A DNA stretch of 64,000 bases from Cryptomeria japonica (Eukaryota > Streptophyta > Pinopsida > Cupressales > Cupressaceae). Position 1 is the first letter of the stretch. Every line of letters begins with the position of its first letter. The notes below the pieces were generated by a model, which was given only the letters and a program-made list of their open reading frames with translations, searched no databases and was not told the origin of the DNA. The stretch is taken from contig NC_081407.1 of assembly GCF_030272615.1 (NCBI RefSeq), forward strand, positions 438,433,230 to 438,497,229, given 5' to 3'. Made by a program: the position numbers and the translations under genes. This document shows, in pieces, positions 44,640 to 56,372 of the stretch.

Positions 44640-46458
44640 TTGTCTATGATTCATCACTACGGCGGTGAGGCTTGTTTTATTATTTGTCATATCATATTTA
44701 CTTGGCACGGATTATGGGTGGCTCTTCATAACAACAAGAAAATTGTTAGGTTTCTTCACAGAGATTGCAGAGAAAATAATAGAGCTGCGATAAGGAAGAA
44801 TTGGGAATTTAAGGGTAAAATGGGGTGTAATAAAAAGAGGTTTGAACCAGCTCCTTGCTCGGACTGGAAGAAAAACAATGAAGTCTGGGAGATTCTTCAA
44901 GAAGGAGGTTTAAATGTTTTTATGGAAAGGCTTTGCAGCAAAGACCCTACTGTCACTAAGCATTTCATTAAAAACTGGAAGAATGGTAAGGTTCTTGTTG
45001 GCACCCAGATGATGCAAGTGGACGAGGATGTCATTGATGAAGCTACGGGTATGGTTAAAGAAGGTATGAAATTTTACAAAGACCCAAGTGTGTCTGACAA
45101 GGTCACGGATAGGTTTCCTGTCACTGATGGAGAAAAAAGGAAATTGGTGAAGGCAGATAATCCCTACTAGTCCCCTAAGTGTATTTGCAGGTCGTGGAGG
45201 TTTGTGTTGTTTGCCACCATCAGCTACATTACTCTAAACATGATATTCACAAGGGCTTATGGGCATCACTTTGTGTTACTCAACCACTTTCACCATGGTG
45301 ACAAGGTTAGTCTACCTTACTATCTTGCCTGCTCTATGGATCATACTATTCGGGAAGTGCAGAAAGATTCTCAAAGAGATTAGGCCCTCCACCAGGGTTT
45401 AATGGTTTTAGTTTATAAGATGTTGAAGGGGAAAATTATTGAGAATTCCATTAGTAAAGGAAAACAAATTAGGGATGATGATACTAAAAGTGAGAATAGT
45501 GGGTTCAATCTCTATTCTGAAACTGAGGGTGAGTCTAAGGATTTTAGCAACAAGGGGAAGACTAAGGGAAATAGCAAGGGGACTATTGTGGATTCTGACA
45601 TTTTGGACTCTGAGGATGAGTCTTTTGATGATAAATTCATAAAAAGCAAGAAGAGAAAGGGAATGGGTAAGCAAACCCAAAGGACCAAGAAGACCAGTAA
45701 GGGGATAAACAAGGTGAAAAGGAAGATTATTATTTATTCTGATGAGGATTCTGAGGTTGAAAAAACTGACAATAATAAGGGTAAGGAGGAAGATGAAATG
45801 TTGGATGGTGATCATGGGGAGAACCTGAACACACAGAGAATGCAGAATGAGGGTTAGGAGAACAACATGGGCAATCAAAATGTCTATCATGGTGCCATTT
45901 GTAATGATAGCATCAAGGGCTTTTGTGAGGTCATTAGCAAAATGGCGAAAGAGATTGGTGACTTGAAGACTGGCCTCAATATGATCAAAAAGGCTACTAT
46001 GGGTAAGAAGCCTCTCTCTGAGAACATCAAAGAATTAATGGTTGCTATTAATAAGGTTGAAGCAATTGAGGCAATGGTTAATAAAATTCTGGAAATGGAA
46101 AAGAAGGTGAAGGAGTTGGAAGGGATCAGAGATGACAAGGGTCTGGAAACTAACCTGAACAATCTGGTCAATATAGTGGATAGGATGGAGCTTACTATGA
46201 AGAAGATTGATAAGCAAAACTTCCAGATCCTTAAGGCCACTATTGACCATGTTAATATGTTGTTTAATAAATTTGAACAGATTAAAGGCAAGGAGGATGA
46301 TAAGGAACAGACTGAGAAGAAGGGTCATGAAAAAAGAACAAGGGCCAACACTTGGAAATAGGTTGATATCAAGGAAAAAGAGCTGGATGATATGAAAATC
46401 TCTATGGTCAATATGAAGCAGATGGTGGTTCATGCGGAAGAACTCATAAGAAACATTT
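44640..46458 (+). pseudogene. LINE extra ORF (ORF3): helical domain, charged linker, coiled coil
   Basis: One frame runs from 44640 to 46458 (about 605 codons), broken only by TAG codons at 45168, about 45380, 45855 and 46359. A start at ATG 44819 (MGCNKKRFEPAPC) is as plausible as 44640. Part 1 reads FIKNWKNGKVLVGTQM, DEDVIDEATGMVKEGMKF, then SWRFVLFATISYITL, HHFVLLNHFHHGDKVSLPYYL and LHQGLMVLVYKML. Part 2 is acidic and basic (SEDESFDDKFIKSKKRKG; YSDEDSEVEK). Part 3 is a coiled coil (NKILEMEKKVKELEG). It lies before the LINE 3' end and inside its target duplication. Function unknown; part 1 resembles the extra ORF of the Athila-like element at 13084. It could be ORF2-fused, since the frame is the same. 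Confidence 0.8.
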
Positions 46459-46683
46459 AGTTGTCCTTGTCCTTGTGTTGTCTTGGTGTTGTCTTTGTGT
46501 TGTCCTTTGGTTGTCTAGTGTTGTTCTCTTTGTTTTGTGCTCCCTTTTTGTTTTAACTGGGATCTGTTCTTTGTATGGGTGACCAGGCACTATTATTTCA
46601 TGCCTCTTTAATGCTTTATCTTTCTCCTGCTTTGTAACAAGGTTTTGAGTTCCTTCCAAAAATATATTTTTAATTAATCAAAA
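46459..46683 (+). other. LINE 3' untranslated region
   Basis: T/G-rich with repeated TTGTCCTTG and GTTGTCT words, then AT-rich ATATATTTTTAATTAATCAAAA at the end. The right TSD copy follows at 46684-46698. Confidence 0.75.
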
Positions 46684-46698
46684 CAAGAAAAAGAGGAT

Positions 46699-49600
46699 CT
46701 ATTTAGGCCCCCACCCCCAAGATGACTCCAAAATTTTCAACTTAGGTGCACAAGAAACAAAATGAAGAACAATGGCCAAAGTAGGTTGTAACTACCATGA
46801 ACCCATCCATCCAAAGTGATGAGAATCTCGATGTTCCTAAGTGGCTACAATTCAACTTTAAAAGGATAAAGAGGAGAGTATTGAAGAAAGTAAGCTTGCA
46901 AAAGATGATAGTTGAGGTTGAGGCCGCAAGGAAGCCAAAGAAGGCAATGACTTTGTATGCCACCTAAAACTATACAAAAGGAGAGATAGTTGCCAATACC
47001 CTAAACTAGGGCAACCCGAGATAGTAAGAAAATGGTTTGGGGGTCATATAGACTAGCTTTATGATGTATGTTAATTACAAATCATGACCCTGACACCAAG
47101 ATTTATAAGAGATTGGAAATTCTTAAAGGCCAAACATACCCATTGACCTAGAGCAAATATGAATCCATCCGCCTAGCTATTGCCCACCTAGAAATTGCAA
47201 TCGCCCTCCACAATTAATCACTAATGTTGTAGTGTGTTATTTTACTCTAATGATATCTTTCATGATGAAAATGTGGTTAATACTTTTTCCCATGCGATGT
47301 GCTACTAATCTACCTCCCAGTCTAAGCATTTAAACAATCATTTCTTTAGTTTGTGGATTAGGATTGGACTCCTATGTTCTACCATACACTTCTCTAGGTT
47401 TCCAAACATTGGTTGAGAGTATGGCTAGAATAGAGACAAACACAAAGTGATAAGTTGTGTGGCTGGATATTTTCAGTCCACCCCTTCTAGGTTGGGATTG
47501 TGTTGAACCGAACACAGTTGTATCTCCCTAGGGCTTCTGGGTCAGGTGTGTTAGGCTGGCTAGCAAGAGAAAGAAAGGCTTTCCCAAACAACATTGAATT
47601 AAGTTTGTGAATCACTTGAATAATATTCATTCTCTTTGTTTGCTTGTGTGTTGGTTTGATCTTCATTGATTCAGTAGCCAGAGGTAGACAACGCCCTATA
47701 TATTAGCTTGTACAATAATGATCCATCAACACGTATACGGGAGGAAGGGATTTCTCTGACAAACTTGAACGGTCACTCCTCAATCACAAATCTATGGTTT
47801 TATGAGGAGTGGATTCCTATACGAATTGCGCATTCAGGGAACCACACCTTTGACCAGGAGCCATCCGGCCTAAGATTGGATAATCAATATGAATATGAGA
47901 TTGACCAATTTGCATCTAAAACTTGAGAAATTAACCACCACATGTCTCATTTCCTAACATCTTTTGCATAAAAAAGGAAGCTCTCATACTCCAAGAGTTT
48001 CTTCCACAATCAGTCAATATCCCACAAGAATGCAGGCATAGCTAGCATGTATAAAAGCAAAAGTTGTAGAATCTCTTGAAAGGAATCACTTGAATGGTGT
48101 ATTTTTTTGCATGATGAAATTAAAGTGAAGAATCTACCTCTTGCGTGGGATTGCAATGCACAAATGCCTTTGATGTGGGTTTGATCTTGTCAGCGGTTGA
48201 AGTCGATGCGGACGCCTGCGCGGGATTCAAATGACTTGCCCTCTTATTTTTCTGTTTTTAAGTAATGCCCGTTGTCGTCGGAATTATGACGAACACGAGC
48301 ACTTTTTTGAAAAAAAACAAATTTCATTGCTAATGCCTTTTTTGTCGAAACCAAATGTCAAATTACCGTCGGAATTCCGATGAATTTGGGCATTTTTCAA
48401 AAAAAAAATCAAATTTGGTCACAATATACCTTCTCCATCAGAAATCTAGACCAAATGTATTAGTGTTTGCACAAGAAATGCTAAGCATGAAACAATGCGA
48501 ACCCTAACATTTGCTTGTTTCTCATATTCATTTGTGCCCCAACTCTTTATTTACCCCGTGCTTCCTCATCATTTTTTGTTGTTGCTTTAATGTTTCTATG
48601 AGGTGGAGGGGAAACCCTTCTCCTTACCCCTTATCCCCTCCCCCCTTTTTGCATTGTTAAAATCTCCACAATGGGTGGAGGGGAAATTAATCCCTTCCCC
48701 TCCATCCCTCACCACTTTTTGATTGCCTCACTTGTATTTAGGGGTGGAGGGATAAAACTATAGATTTTTTATTAATTTCTTTCGCCTTATTTTTCACTGG
48801 GCCTACCACCACTAATTCAATGGGATTTGTCTTTTAAAAGATAATGAGGAAATAACATTAGAATTTTAAATCATTACAAAAATGATTTAATCATGCTTTA
48901 CTTTTCCCTTACCCAAATCATTTTAAAATGATTTAGATTACTTCTCCCCTTTCATCAAACTTTTTCTTGAGCAAATCACTAGTAAATTTTGTAAATTATT
49001 AATTAAATCAATTCAATGATTTAATTAATAAACTTCTTCTTATGTCAACCTTGAATTAACCCAGAGTCAGAATGCATGTCAGGTCCCTTTGTGGGCCCAA
49101 CTTAATTTTTTTTTTTTTTGAACAATTGACCCTGGAAATGCTCTAAAACCACATTTGAACATATTTTGGACCCAAAAAATTGAGCAGATTGTCACTTAAA
49201 CTTGACGTTTGACATCTATGACTTGTGACCAAAACCACTCAAGTAGCCTCCAAAATTATCTTTGAAAACTGATCAAACCATCTCCCCAAGTTCGAGAAAC
49301 TGATGCACATATTGAATTTTATATGGAGAATCCAAAATTCCAAATGGATCCACATGATGATTCCTGAGGCAATAAATTTTAATGCTTGAAGTTGCCTACT
49401 CAAGAATTTTCTAAAAGTGCTCATTTTGAACGCTTTTGAACCCTGCCCAAACACTTCTTTGAAAAATTACTAAACCTTGGTTTCAGAGACCACCATTTGG
49501 AGGATTGATTCATTTTGATATGGTGAGCATGTGTGCAAAGGTATTTTACTCAAATTCATCATACGTGTGAAATATTAGAGGCCAATGTTGCCTTTGTTGA

Positions 49601-50980
49601 AACTTTCTAGAACATGCTAATTTGAACCTCTCCAAAGTCAGTTATCTAATATTTCAGCCAATTTGATATGCAAGGTACTTTTTTTCTAAACCCAATTTGG
49701 TGAATGGTTGGTGTTCACATACTTTTAAATTAATCTTTGTGACAAAGAATTACAAAAATAAATGGTTAGGTTCTTGAAGTAGCTTCTTAATTATGAAAAC
49801 ATAAGGAATTGACCAACATCGTTTGTTAATATACATCTCACATTACTTAATGTAACAACCAAGTTATCTAAATCTAAAAACAGGGTTAATAGGTAAAATT
49901 TCAAAGATTGAAAAGTTGGTATCCCTCCACAAATAGACAAAGCACTTTCTTATTGAAATAATTCAATTTGTCACATAGAGATTTATAAGTAGTTTACCTT
50001 GACATTGAATTATTATTGACACAAAGATGTCGATATGGTGGTTTAACCAATTGATCCATTAGTAGCTCCTTAGCTTGGGACCAACACCAGAAGTAGAAAG
50101 AAACACACAGACTCCTTGAATCAATTTATTACAACTCTAGTAAAATATATTTAATGTTTTAAATTTATATAATTTTATCTCACATTTATAATCATATAAA
50201 TTACTATAAGCATTATCCATTGCACCTCACCTAGGTGCAAGTGCTAGTAAAATATATCTTTTTTGGGTGAATGGCTATTTGCAATCCACAATGTTGTTGG
50301 TATTGTCATGTGGTGGCTGGTGCACATTGCCTGGACCTATCAAAAGTACCATCCACAAGTAGGGTACAACCTACATACCAAATATACAAAAAAAAAACAA
50401 ATTATAAAAAAATATGATAATAAAAACTAGAATTATTTTTTATTGTAATATTTTCATTGACCTTGCGTAATTCTTGCACCAACATTTTTATGATGGTATG
50501 AACAACCGTATGATGGAGGGGGTAAAAAAAATTTAGGGTCCTAGACAAGTGATTTGATTTTGATGAATTGGTAATCAATCTTATAGTTCCTAGGCCTTCT
50601 AGATGTGATGGTAGGATTTTTTGGCCCAAAATGCTCCAAAATTATAGCTACCTTATAGAGCTAGCAACCACCAACTAGCTTCAAACCCTTGTATATATAT
50701 CCTCATATACTTCATTTGGACAAAGAAAATACCAAACTAACTATCTTCAATACCTTGAACTCAATGGTGAGCTCGTATTTGCATGAAAAAGCTCCAAAAT
50801 GAACTTGCAATACAAAGACACGTAGAAGAAACCCACAAATCAAATATTTCTATCATTTTATTTTTTATTTTTTAGGTAATCATACAATGCAATAGAAGAG
50901 TATACTCAACTTTTCAAGTTTCACCAAGATATTCAATCTTTCAATAGCTCAAGTAGAAATCATTCTCAAATATAAGAAGG
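46699..50980. other. non-coding spacer
   Basis: No ORF is supported. The 72-codon frame at 47708 has no known motif. A pair of related ~55-bp units lies at 48263-48415. Between 48590 and 48760, GGTGGAGGGG(A)AA and its complement recur, so the region can form hairpins. The remainder is AT-rich and featureless to my reading. Confidence 0.45.
48263..48415 (+). repeat. two related units around GTCGGAATT
   Basis: TCGTCGGAATTATGACGAA followed by CACTTTTTTGAAAAAAAACAAATTT and ACCGTCGGAATTCCGATGAA followed by CATTTTTCAAAAAAAAAATC are spaced about 92 bp apart. Each core is partly self-complementary. They could be remnants of a transposon terminus. Confidence 0.55.
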
Positions 50981-52302
50981 TGTTGGCAACAACAATGAGA
51001 GAAAATTGAGAGGGGGGGTCAATTTTCACTGGACTCTATAAACTTAATCACAAGAATAGATCTGATAAACTGCAGCAATAACAAGGATGGGAAAAAAAGA
51101 TAGAACAACACACAACAACAAGATTTTGACGTGGAAAACCCAGTTAAGGGGAAAAAATGGTGGAAACCTACCCACAATAAGATGATACTCTGCAGTACTA
51201 TGTGAAAATATTATATGGGGAATGCACATGCATTTAGGCACACTGCCTAGAGCTCACTACTCAAAAGGTAATGACCTGGAAGGCTACAACCCTTAGGGAA
51301 GTCTCACTGACTTACAACAAGATTCAAACTACAATCCAGAAGGAATGAACTGCAATAATAGCATCTCCAAATGTCTGATGTCAGTTTCGATTAAGCATAA
51401 TTATCTGCTCTGCAACACCAATCTTTGCACAATCACAATACAAAAGGATGAATCACTTGATCACACATATGCCACTCTCTGATAATGAAGACACAACCAC
51501 AACACCTAATTTACATGACTATATCACCTATTTATACAATTCATCAACCTTGACAACAAGATCGGCTAAACCCTCAACTCACAATTACAAGATTACATCA
51601 CACGATACAAAGATCAACCACCAGACCAATATAATGATTTACATGACATAACATGGACCTAAATCAAATCTCCAAACATGCAACACCACTGGAAATAATG
51701 CCAAGATCAACTGCAACACGCTACACCACCAGGAAAAATTGCATAACATGAAGAACATCACCAATTCAATAAAGTTGCCAAGAACTCACACAATGATCAA
51801 TGCAGATCATTAAAAAAATAGGACACAATTAGGAAACACCAGCAAGCACATTAGAATCATCAATAATAGCTACACCAACACCACTTATCAAATCTTCATC
51901 TGTCAACGTTTGAAACTCAAAAACACTCAAACAGTAGCAATTGTCATGAAGAAAGATAACTTGTAGAGCACTAAATCATGAACCATCTGAAATGAAGATA
52001 CACAAGACCATCCTAAACAATATCCCAAAATCTCAGATCTCAAGCTGATCATACCAAAATATACAAAAGGAAATACTAAACTATGCAAAGCACTGATCAG
52101 ATAAACAAAGTGCATAACCGGATCATCTGATATGATCAATTAAGCTTCCTGGATCACCAACACCAATACAGAAGAATATAATGATACTAGAGATAGTCCA
52201 TACACCAAACCATGATCACAATGAACCAATCTGCAATCACCAAAGCAGGAATATGTTTACATCAATGACAACAACATATCCTAGTAGAAGCAATGTCCAA
52301 CA
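50981..52302 (-). repeat. 3' LTR of the minus-strand copia element (1322 bp)
   Basis: In plus coordinates it begins TGTTGGCAACAAC and ends GTCCAACA. Read on the minus strand it starts TGTTGGACATTGC and ends with GACCCCCCCTCTCA...GCCAACA, sharing the C-tract seen in the other copia-like LTRs. The partner LTR is outside the window, so the ends rest on the TG/CA form and the adjacent polypurine tract. Confidence 0.8.
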
Positions 52303-52318
52303 ATCTCCCCCTTTGGCA
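52303..52318 (-). other. polypurine tract of the minus-strand copia element
   Basis: On the minus strand GCCAAAGGGGGAGAT lies directly before TGTTGGACA of the LTR. Upstream text ATGTTGTCATCAAT is typical of copia 3' ends. Confidence 0.85.
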
Positions 52319-52579
52319 TTGATGACAACATATGAGTGTGAAAAATAATCAATGCAAAGAAAGAAATTAACTCCAACAAACTCCCCTTAAGATCAAGCAG
52401 ATAAAACTATTTTTCACTTGCATCTCTCCCCCTTTGACAACAATGCCAAAGATCTCAAAACAGATAACCAAACTCTCCCTTAAATAAATAAATCATGAAC
52501 CTCTCCCCCTTAAACACATAACAAGACTAATCCACTAGAGGAGAAACACCAACTCATCAATATGGTTAAAGAGATAAGA

Positions 52580-53058
52580 ATGTGAAGTCCAACTGATTGA
52601 TGCAACTCAATGCATCTAGTTCTCATCAGGAGGGTGGATACCCCTAACTTGTCTCTCAAGTAGACAAATGTATTTGTAGGAAAAGGTTTACTGAAAATAT
52701 CAACAATCTATTCCTCTGTAGACACATACTCCAACCCTACTTCCTCTTCACTGACTTTCTCTCTCAATTAATGATATTTGATTGACACATGTTTAGTCTT
52801 TGAATGTTGCACCAGATTCTTTGACATGTTAATAGCACTGAAATTATCATAGTATATGACAGTAGGCTCATCATAGATAACTCTGATATCCTTCAACATT
52901 TGCTTCATCCAAACCACCTAAGTGCAGCTACTAGCAACATCAATGTACTTAGCTTTAGCAGTAGATAAGGACACTAAATCTTGTTTCTTACTAGCCCATG
53001 AAACCAAATTATTACCCAAAAAGAAAGCACCACCAGATGTACTTTTTCAGTCATTAAC
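52580..53058 (-). pseudogene. pol: RNase H of the minus-strand copia element
   Basis: Reading from 53058 downward: KSTSGGAFFLGNNLVSW, KKQDLVSLSTAKAKYI, VVWMKQMLKD, VIYYDNFSAINMSKN, KHVSIKYH, LREKV, VDIFSKPF and LRDKLGV. These follow copia RNase H order. Stops stand before KSTSGG (TGA), before VVWM (TAG, family Gln), after KYH (TAA) and before IVDIF (TAG, family Gln). The DNF block keeps Asp of the CDN motif but with changed flanks. Confidence 0.9.
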
Positions 53059-53255
53059 ATCACAGAAGTGGGGAGAAATGATCACGGTAGGATTAGATAG
53101 TTTGTATTCAAATAAAGAATTCAAACACATAAAACACACAAAAACATAAAAACACAAAATGACTATTTATACCTTACAAATCTATACCTTCTCCTTCGGA
53201 TTAGACCTTTGGTGAAGTGAAGAATGCCCCCCTTCCTCACTTGAGTGGATTGGTC

Positions 53256-54419
53256 TTTTACTACTTACTAAGTTGCTATTAGTTTTACATCCAAAGTCAT
53301 TCTATATACTCTAGTTGGTTACTACTACTGAAATATTCAGTCGGTAAGCACAGAGCAGTCGGTTAAAGAAGATAGTAGTCACAGAGCCTAGTATACACCA
53401 AGCTGTCTACTGAGTAACACTCTATGTCTACTGAGCAGCAATAATGATACACCGAGTGAAATGTTTTACCAGATTCATTGAACCTAGACACGTGTGGAAA
53501 CGTGTTACAAGATCGAGGAACAAAGAACCGTTATCACATTGGGAATTGCATTTAGAGATTTTGTATGATTTTGAGGTAATCTATCCAATAAAACATTTTG
53601 TATGGTTATTCATTCGATAAATCATGTTTGTAAGATTGAAGCAATGAACCAGATCACCGACATAAGAGATCTATTTATACAGCATGGATTAAGGATAAAA
53701 CATGGAAGAAATGAGGTGTATGAAGCAAGACATGTGTAATAGATAAGGAAGCACTGAGTATTGTGACTGTCAGAGACACAGAGGTCACCGAGAAGGATTT
53801 CAGAGAACAGTTAAGGAACAGAGTAAATAGAAAGGTTTACCGAGTTACTTTATGGGTTACCGAGGTATGCTATAAGCAAGGTAATCTCATTTTTTAGCAC
53901 ATAGAATCTTCTATAACATTCCAAATGTAAAGTTGCAGATATTTGTAAAGATTTTATTGTAATATTTTGAGTTGTTAGAAAAACCTTTAACAGGGTAAAA
54001 GACTCTAACAAAGTCTATAAATTGTAAAGCCTTTAACCAGGTGCAGCATTTAGAATAAGTGTTGTAAAATCCTTTAGCAAGGTAGATCTAACGATCCTGA
54101 TATTCCTAATAGGGTAAGCTATCAGAAATAGCTAAACATGTAGCTCTAACCGAGCAACCTTTATTATTGCAGTAGTGAAGTTGTGGGTGCCATCCCCATC
54201 GCAGTTTTTCTCTCTAACCAAGAGTTTCTGCGTAACCAAAATATATGTGTTATGGAGTGAATCATGTATGATTGTTATTTATTTGTTTTAGCTTTATGTT
54301 ATGTTACAGCAATTTTTGGTTTATGCATAACAGTAAAGTTATTATTGAAGAAAGGATTTGAAGTACTGATTCACCCCCCCCCCCTTTCAGTACATTAGCT
54401 TTCCATATTGGGCCTAACA
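53256..54419 (+). repeat. 5' LTR of the pol-less element (1164 bp)
   Basis: It starts TTTTACTACTTAC, where the 3' copy has TGTTACTACTTAC (one change in the TG end), and ends GGGCCTAACA. TATTTATA at 53672-53679 is the likely TATA box. It carries a C13-like run (about 54373-54385) near the end. Confidence 0.93.
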
Positions 54420-54420
54420 A

Positions 54421-54435
54421 TTGGTATCAGAGCTT
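54421..54435 (+). other. primer-binding site, tRNA-Met type
   Basis: TTGGTATCAGAGCTT begins one base after the LTR end. Confidence 0.92.
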
Positions 54436-54480
54436 AAATCTTGGAAAAGGGTTTAACAGCCTAAAGAAAAAGATCTTATC

Positions 54481-55833
54481 AATGAAGGCTATAAAAAATC
54501 TCGGAGAATTGTGTATCTGCAAGAAGAGTTGGATCATGCTAATCAAGTGATTGCAGACATGCAAAGACAAATGCAAAAATCATTGAAAGTTAGAAGAAGA
54601 TTATCTGATGATTTGCAGGACTCTCAAGAGTTAGTGGAACAAATTGAGACATCATCTGAGAATATTATATCTGAAGAGACTAAAGAAATAATTGGAGAAC
54701 TGAAAGAAAAGAACAAAGCACTGACTGATCAGCTAAAAGCAATGAAAAGAGGACATGAACATTTCAGCACACAGATGACTAAAAATCTTGATGCATTAAG
54801 GACAACCGAGGATAAAGTAAGAGATATAGAAAGAGAAAAACAACAGCTTGAAGCATTAGTATCTGAAAATAATGATTAAATCACAAGGTTGACTAGGATT
54901 CAACAAAATTTGTCAGATCAATTGGGTTATGCACATCATGAAGCAAATCTAAAAGATGATGAGAATCAAGCATTGAAACTTGAACTATCAAGGTTGATCG
55001 ATGAACTTGAAACAGAGAAGAAATCCAAAGAAACACTGAAGAAGAGTTATGAAGCATCAAAGATGTTGGATGAGTAACTAAATACAAAAAGACTCAACAA
55101 AGTTGCAGGACTCGGTTACAAAAGAAAAGACTCTACCGAGAAGGGAATCCACACTACCAAGAGAGGAGAATCATCAAAGCAAGTTGGAAACAAGAAGAAC
55201 ATCAAAGGAAAGAAGCCTATTTGCAACTACTGTGGAAAAAAAGGACATACTGCTAATATGTGCCAAATCAGAAAAGGTAAGCAACCAAATGTCACAAGGT
55301 CTAATGGTTATTGTCACAATTGCAATAAATATGGTCACACATCTAACCAATGTAGGACAAAGTCTGCTAGCAATTATCAGAAGGCAAAATTCAAAGGATT
55401 TTGTAAAAACTACAATAGATATGGACATAGGATCAAGAAGTGTTGGTTTAAGTAAAAGAACTATATATGGCCTGCACACCGAGCAAATACTAGAGACTAC
55501 CGAACTCACATAGATCCTAACTAACAGTATTCTACAGTACCATGGGATTACAATGCAATGATATGGTGTGAATGTTGTGGAAGATATGGACATATAAGTG
55601 CCAACTACTTTATAAGGTTTGGAATGAACAGCCGAAGATCATGGAGAAATCCTGGTATGGCATGTTTTCATTGTCACAAAGTTGGACACTTGGCTAGAGA
55701 TTGTAGAGATCAACCTAGAGGAGACACTGAGGAAATAAAAGGCAAATTACAGATGATTTGGAAAAAGAAGGAAATTGTGTCAAATGAAGAAAGCACCTTA
55801 CCTACCGAGTTAGGTGCACCTATTCCAAATTAA
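54481..55833 (+). pseudogene. gag: partial Gag: coiled coil and five CCHC-like segments
   Basis: The frame is already open at 54481 (NEGYKKSRRIVYLQEELDHA), only about 45 bp after the primer site, with no room for the capsid part, so the Gag N-terminus is missing. A long coiled coil follows (EIIGELKEKNKALTDQLKAM; DIEREKQQLEAL). Then come CNYCGKKGHTANMC (55222), CHNCNKYGHTSNQC (55312), CKNYNRYGHRIKKC (about 55399, second Cys lost), CECCGRYGHISANY (about 55567, last Cys lost) and CFHCHKVGHLARDC (about 55660). TAA stops at 54877, 55075 and 55453 break the frame. It would bind RNA and package it. Confidence 0.85.
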
Positions 55834-56372
55834 TCGGTGAAGGTATGAAGGGACTGCATTCTTACAAAGGTTAAATCTTAACAGTTCCTATTTTATTATG
55901 TACATAATTCAAAATCTGTATAGCTAAGATGCATTAGTGAGTTTGAAATTTTATCTAGTTTTTAGGAACCCTGTCAAATCGGTAAATACAGGAAGCATGT
56001 CTAGTCGATAAATACAGGAAGTCTGGCTACACGGTAAAAGCATAAAAAGGAAATGGTACCGAGTGCATTTAATGTTTTTGACCTAACTACATGGAGCCCG
56101 ATAAGGTATATTGTGTACTTAAAGCTTTTGCAAGGACGTTTTACACTTTCCAAGTTTTCAAGAGAGCAAAGCAAAGCGATTCAAAGGTTATCAAACCTCC
56201 TACGAAGCAAAATTCAAGGTATTTACACATCGATCTCAAGCATTTTTAAGAGCTAGCTACTAGGAAATACCAGTGTGATTATTTGTTTTAGATTTGTTAA
56301 GAGAAAGTGTTTGTTGTTTAAAAATCTTCAAACCCTAAGAATCTTTTGTTAAGTGATTATCCGAAATTTGCA
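55834..56372 (+). other. spacer between gag remnant and the long ORF
   Basis: No ORF is supported. A short direct repeat (CGGTAAATACAGGAAGCATG / CGATAAATACAGGAAGTCTG) lies at about 55979-56025. The stretch may serve as leader for the downstream ORF. Confidence 0.5.

Larger units (their letters stand above)
30690..46683 (+). mobile_element. L1-type LINE with RNase H domain and extra third ORF, split by a gypsy element
   Basis: The left part (30690-35145) has an ORF1 with DUF4283-like and CCHC regions, an APE endonuclease and most of the RT. The right part (43106-46683) has the zf-RVT region, an RNase H domain and an extra ORF. A 15-bp exact target duplication encloses both. Removing 35146-43105 joins the two parts in frame. 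Own length is about 8.0 kb. The 3' end is AT-rich (AATATATTTTTAATTAATCAAAA) without a long poly(A). Numerous CAG-to-TAG and CTGG-to-CTAG stops make it inactive. Confidence 0.92.

Noticed and set aside
47708-47926. 72-codon open frame
   Set aside because: No known motif and no neighbouring coding sequence.
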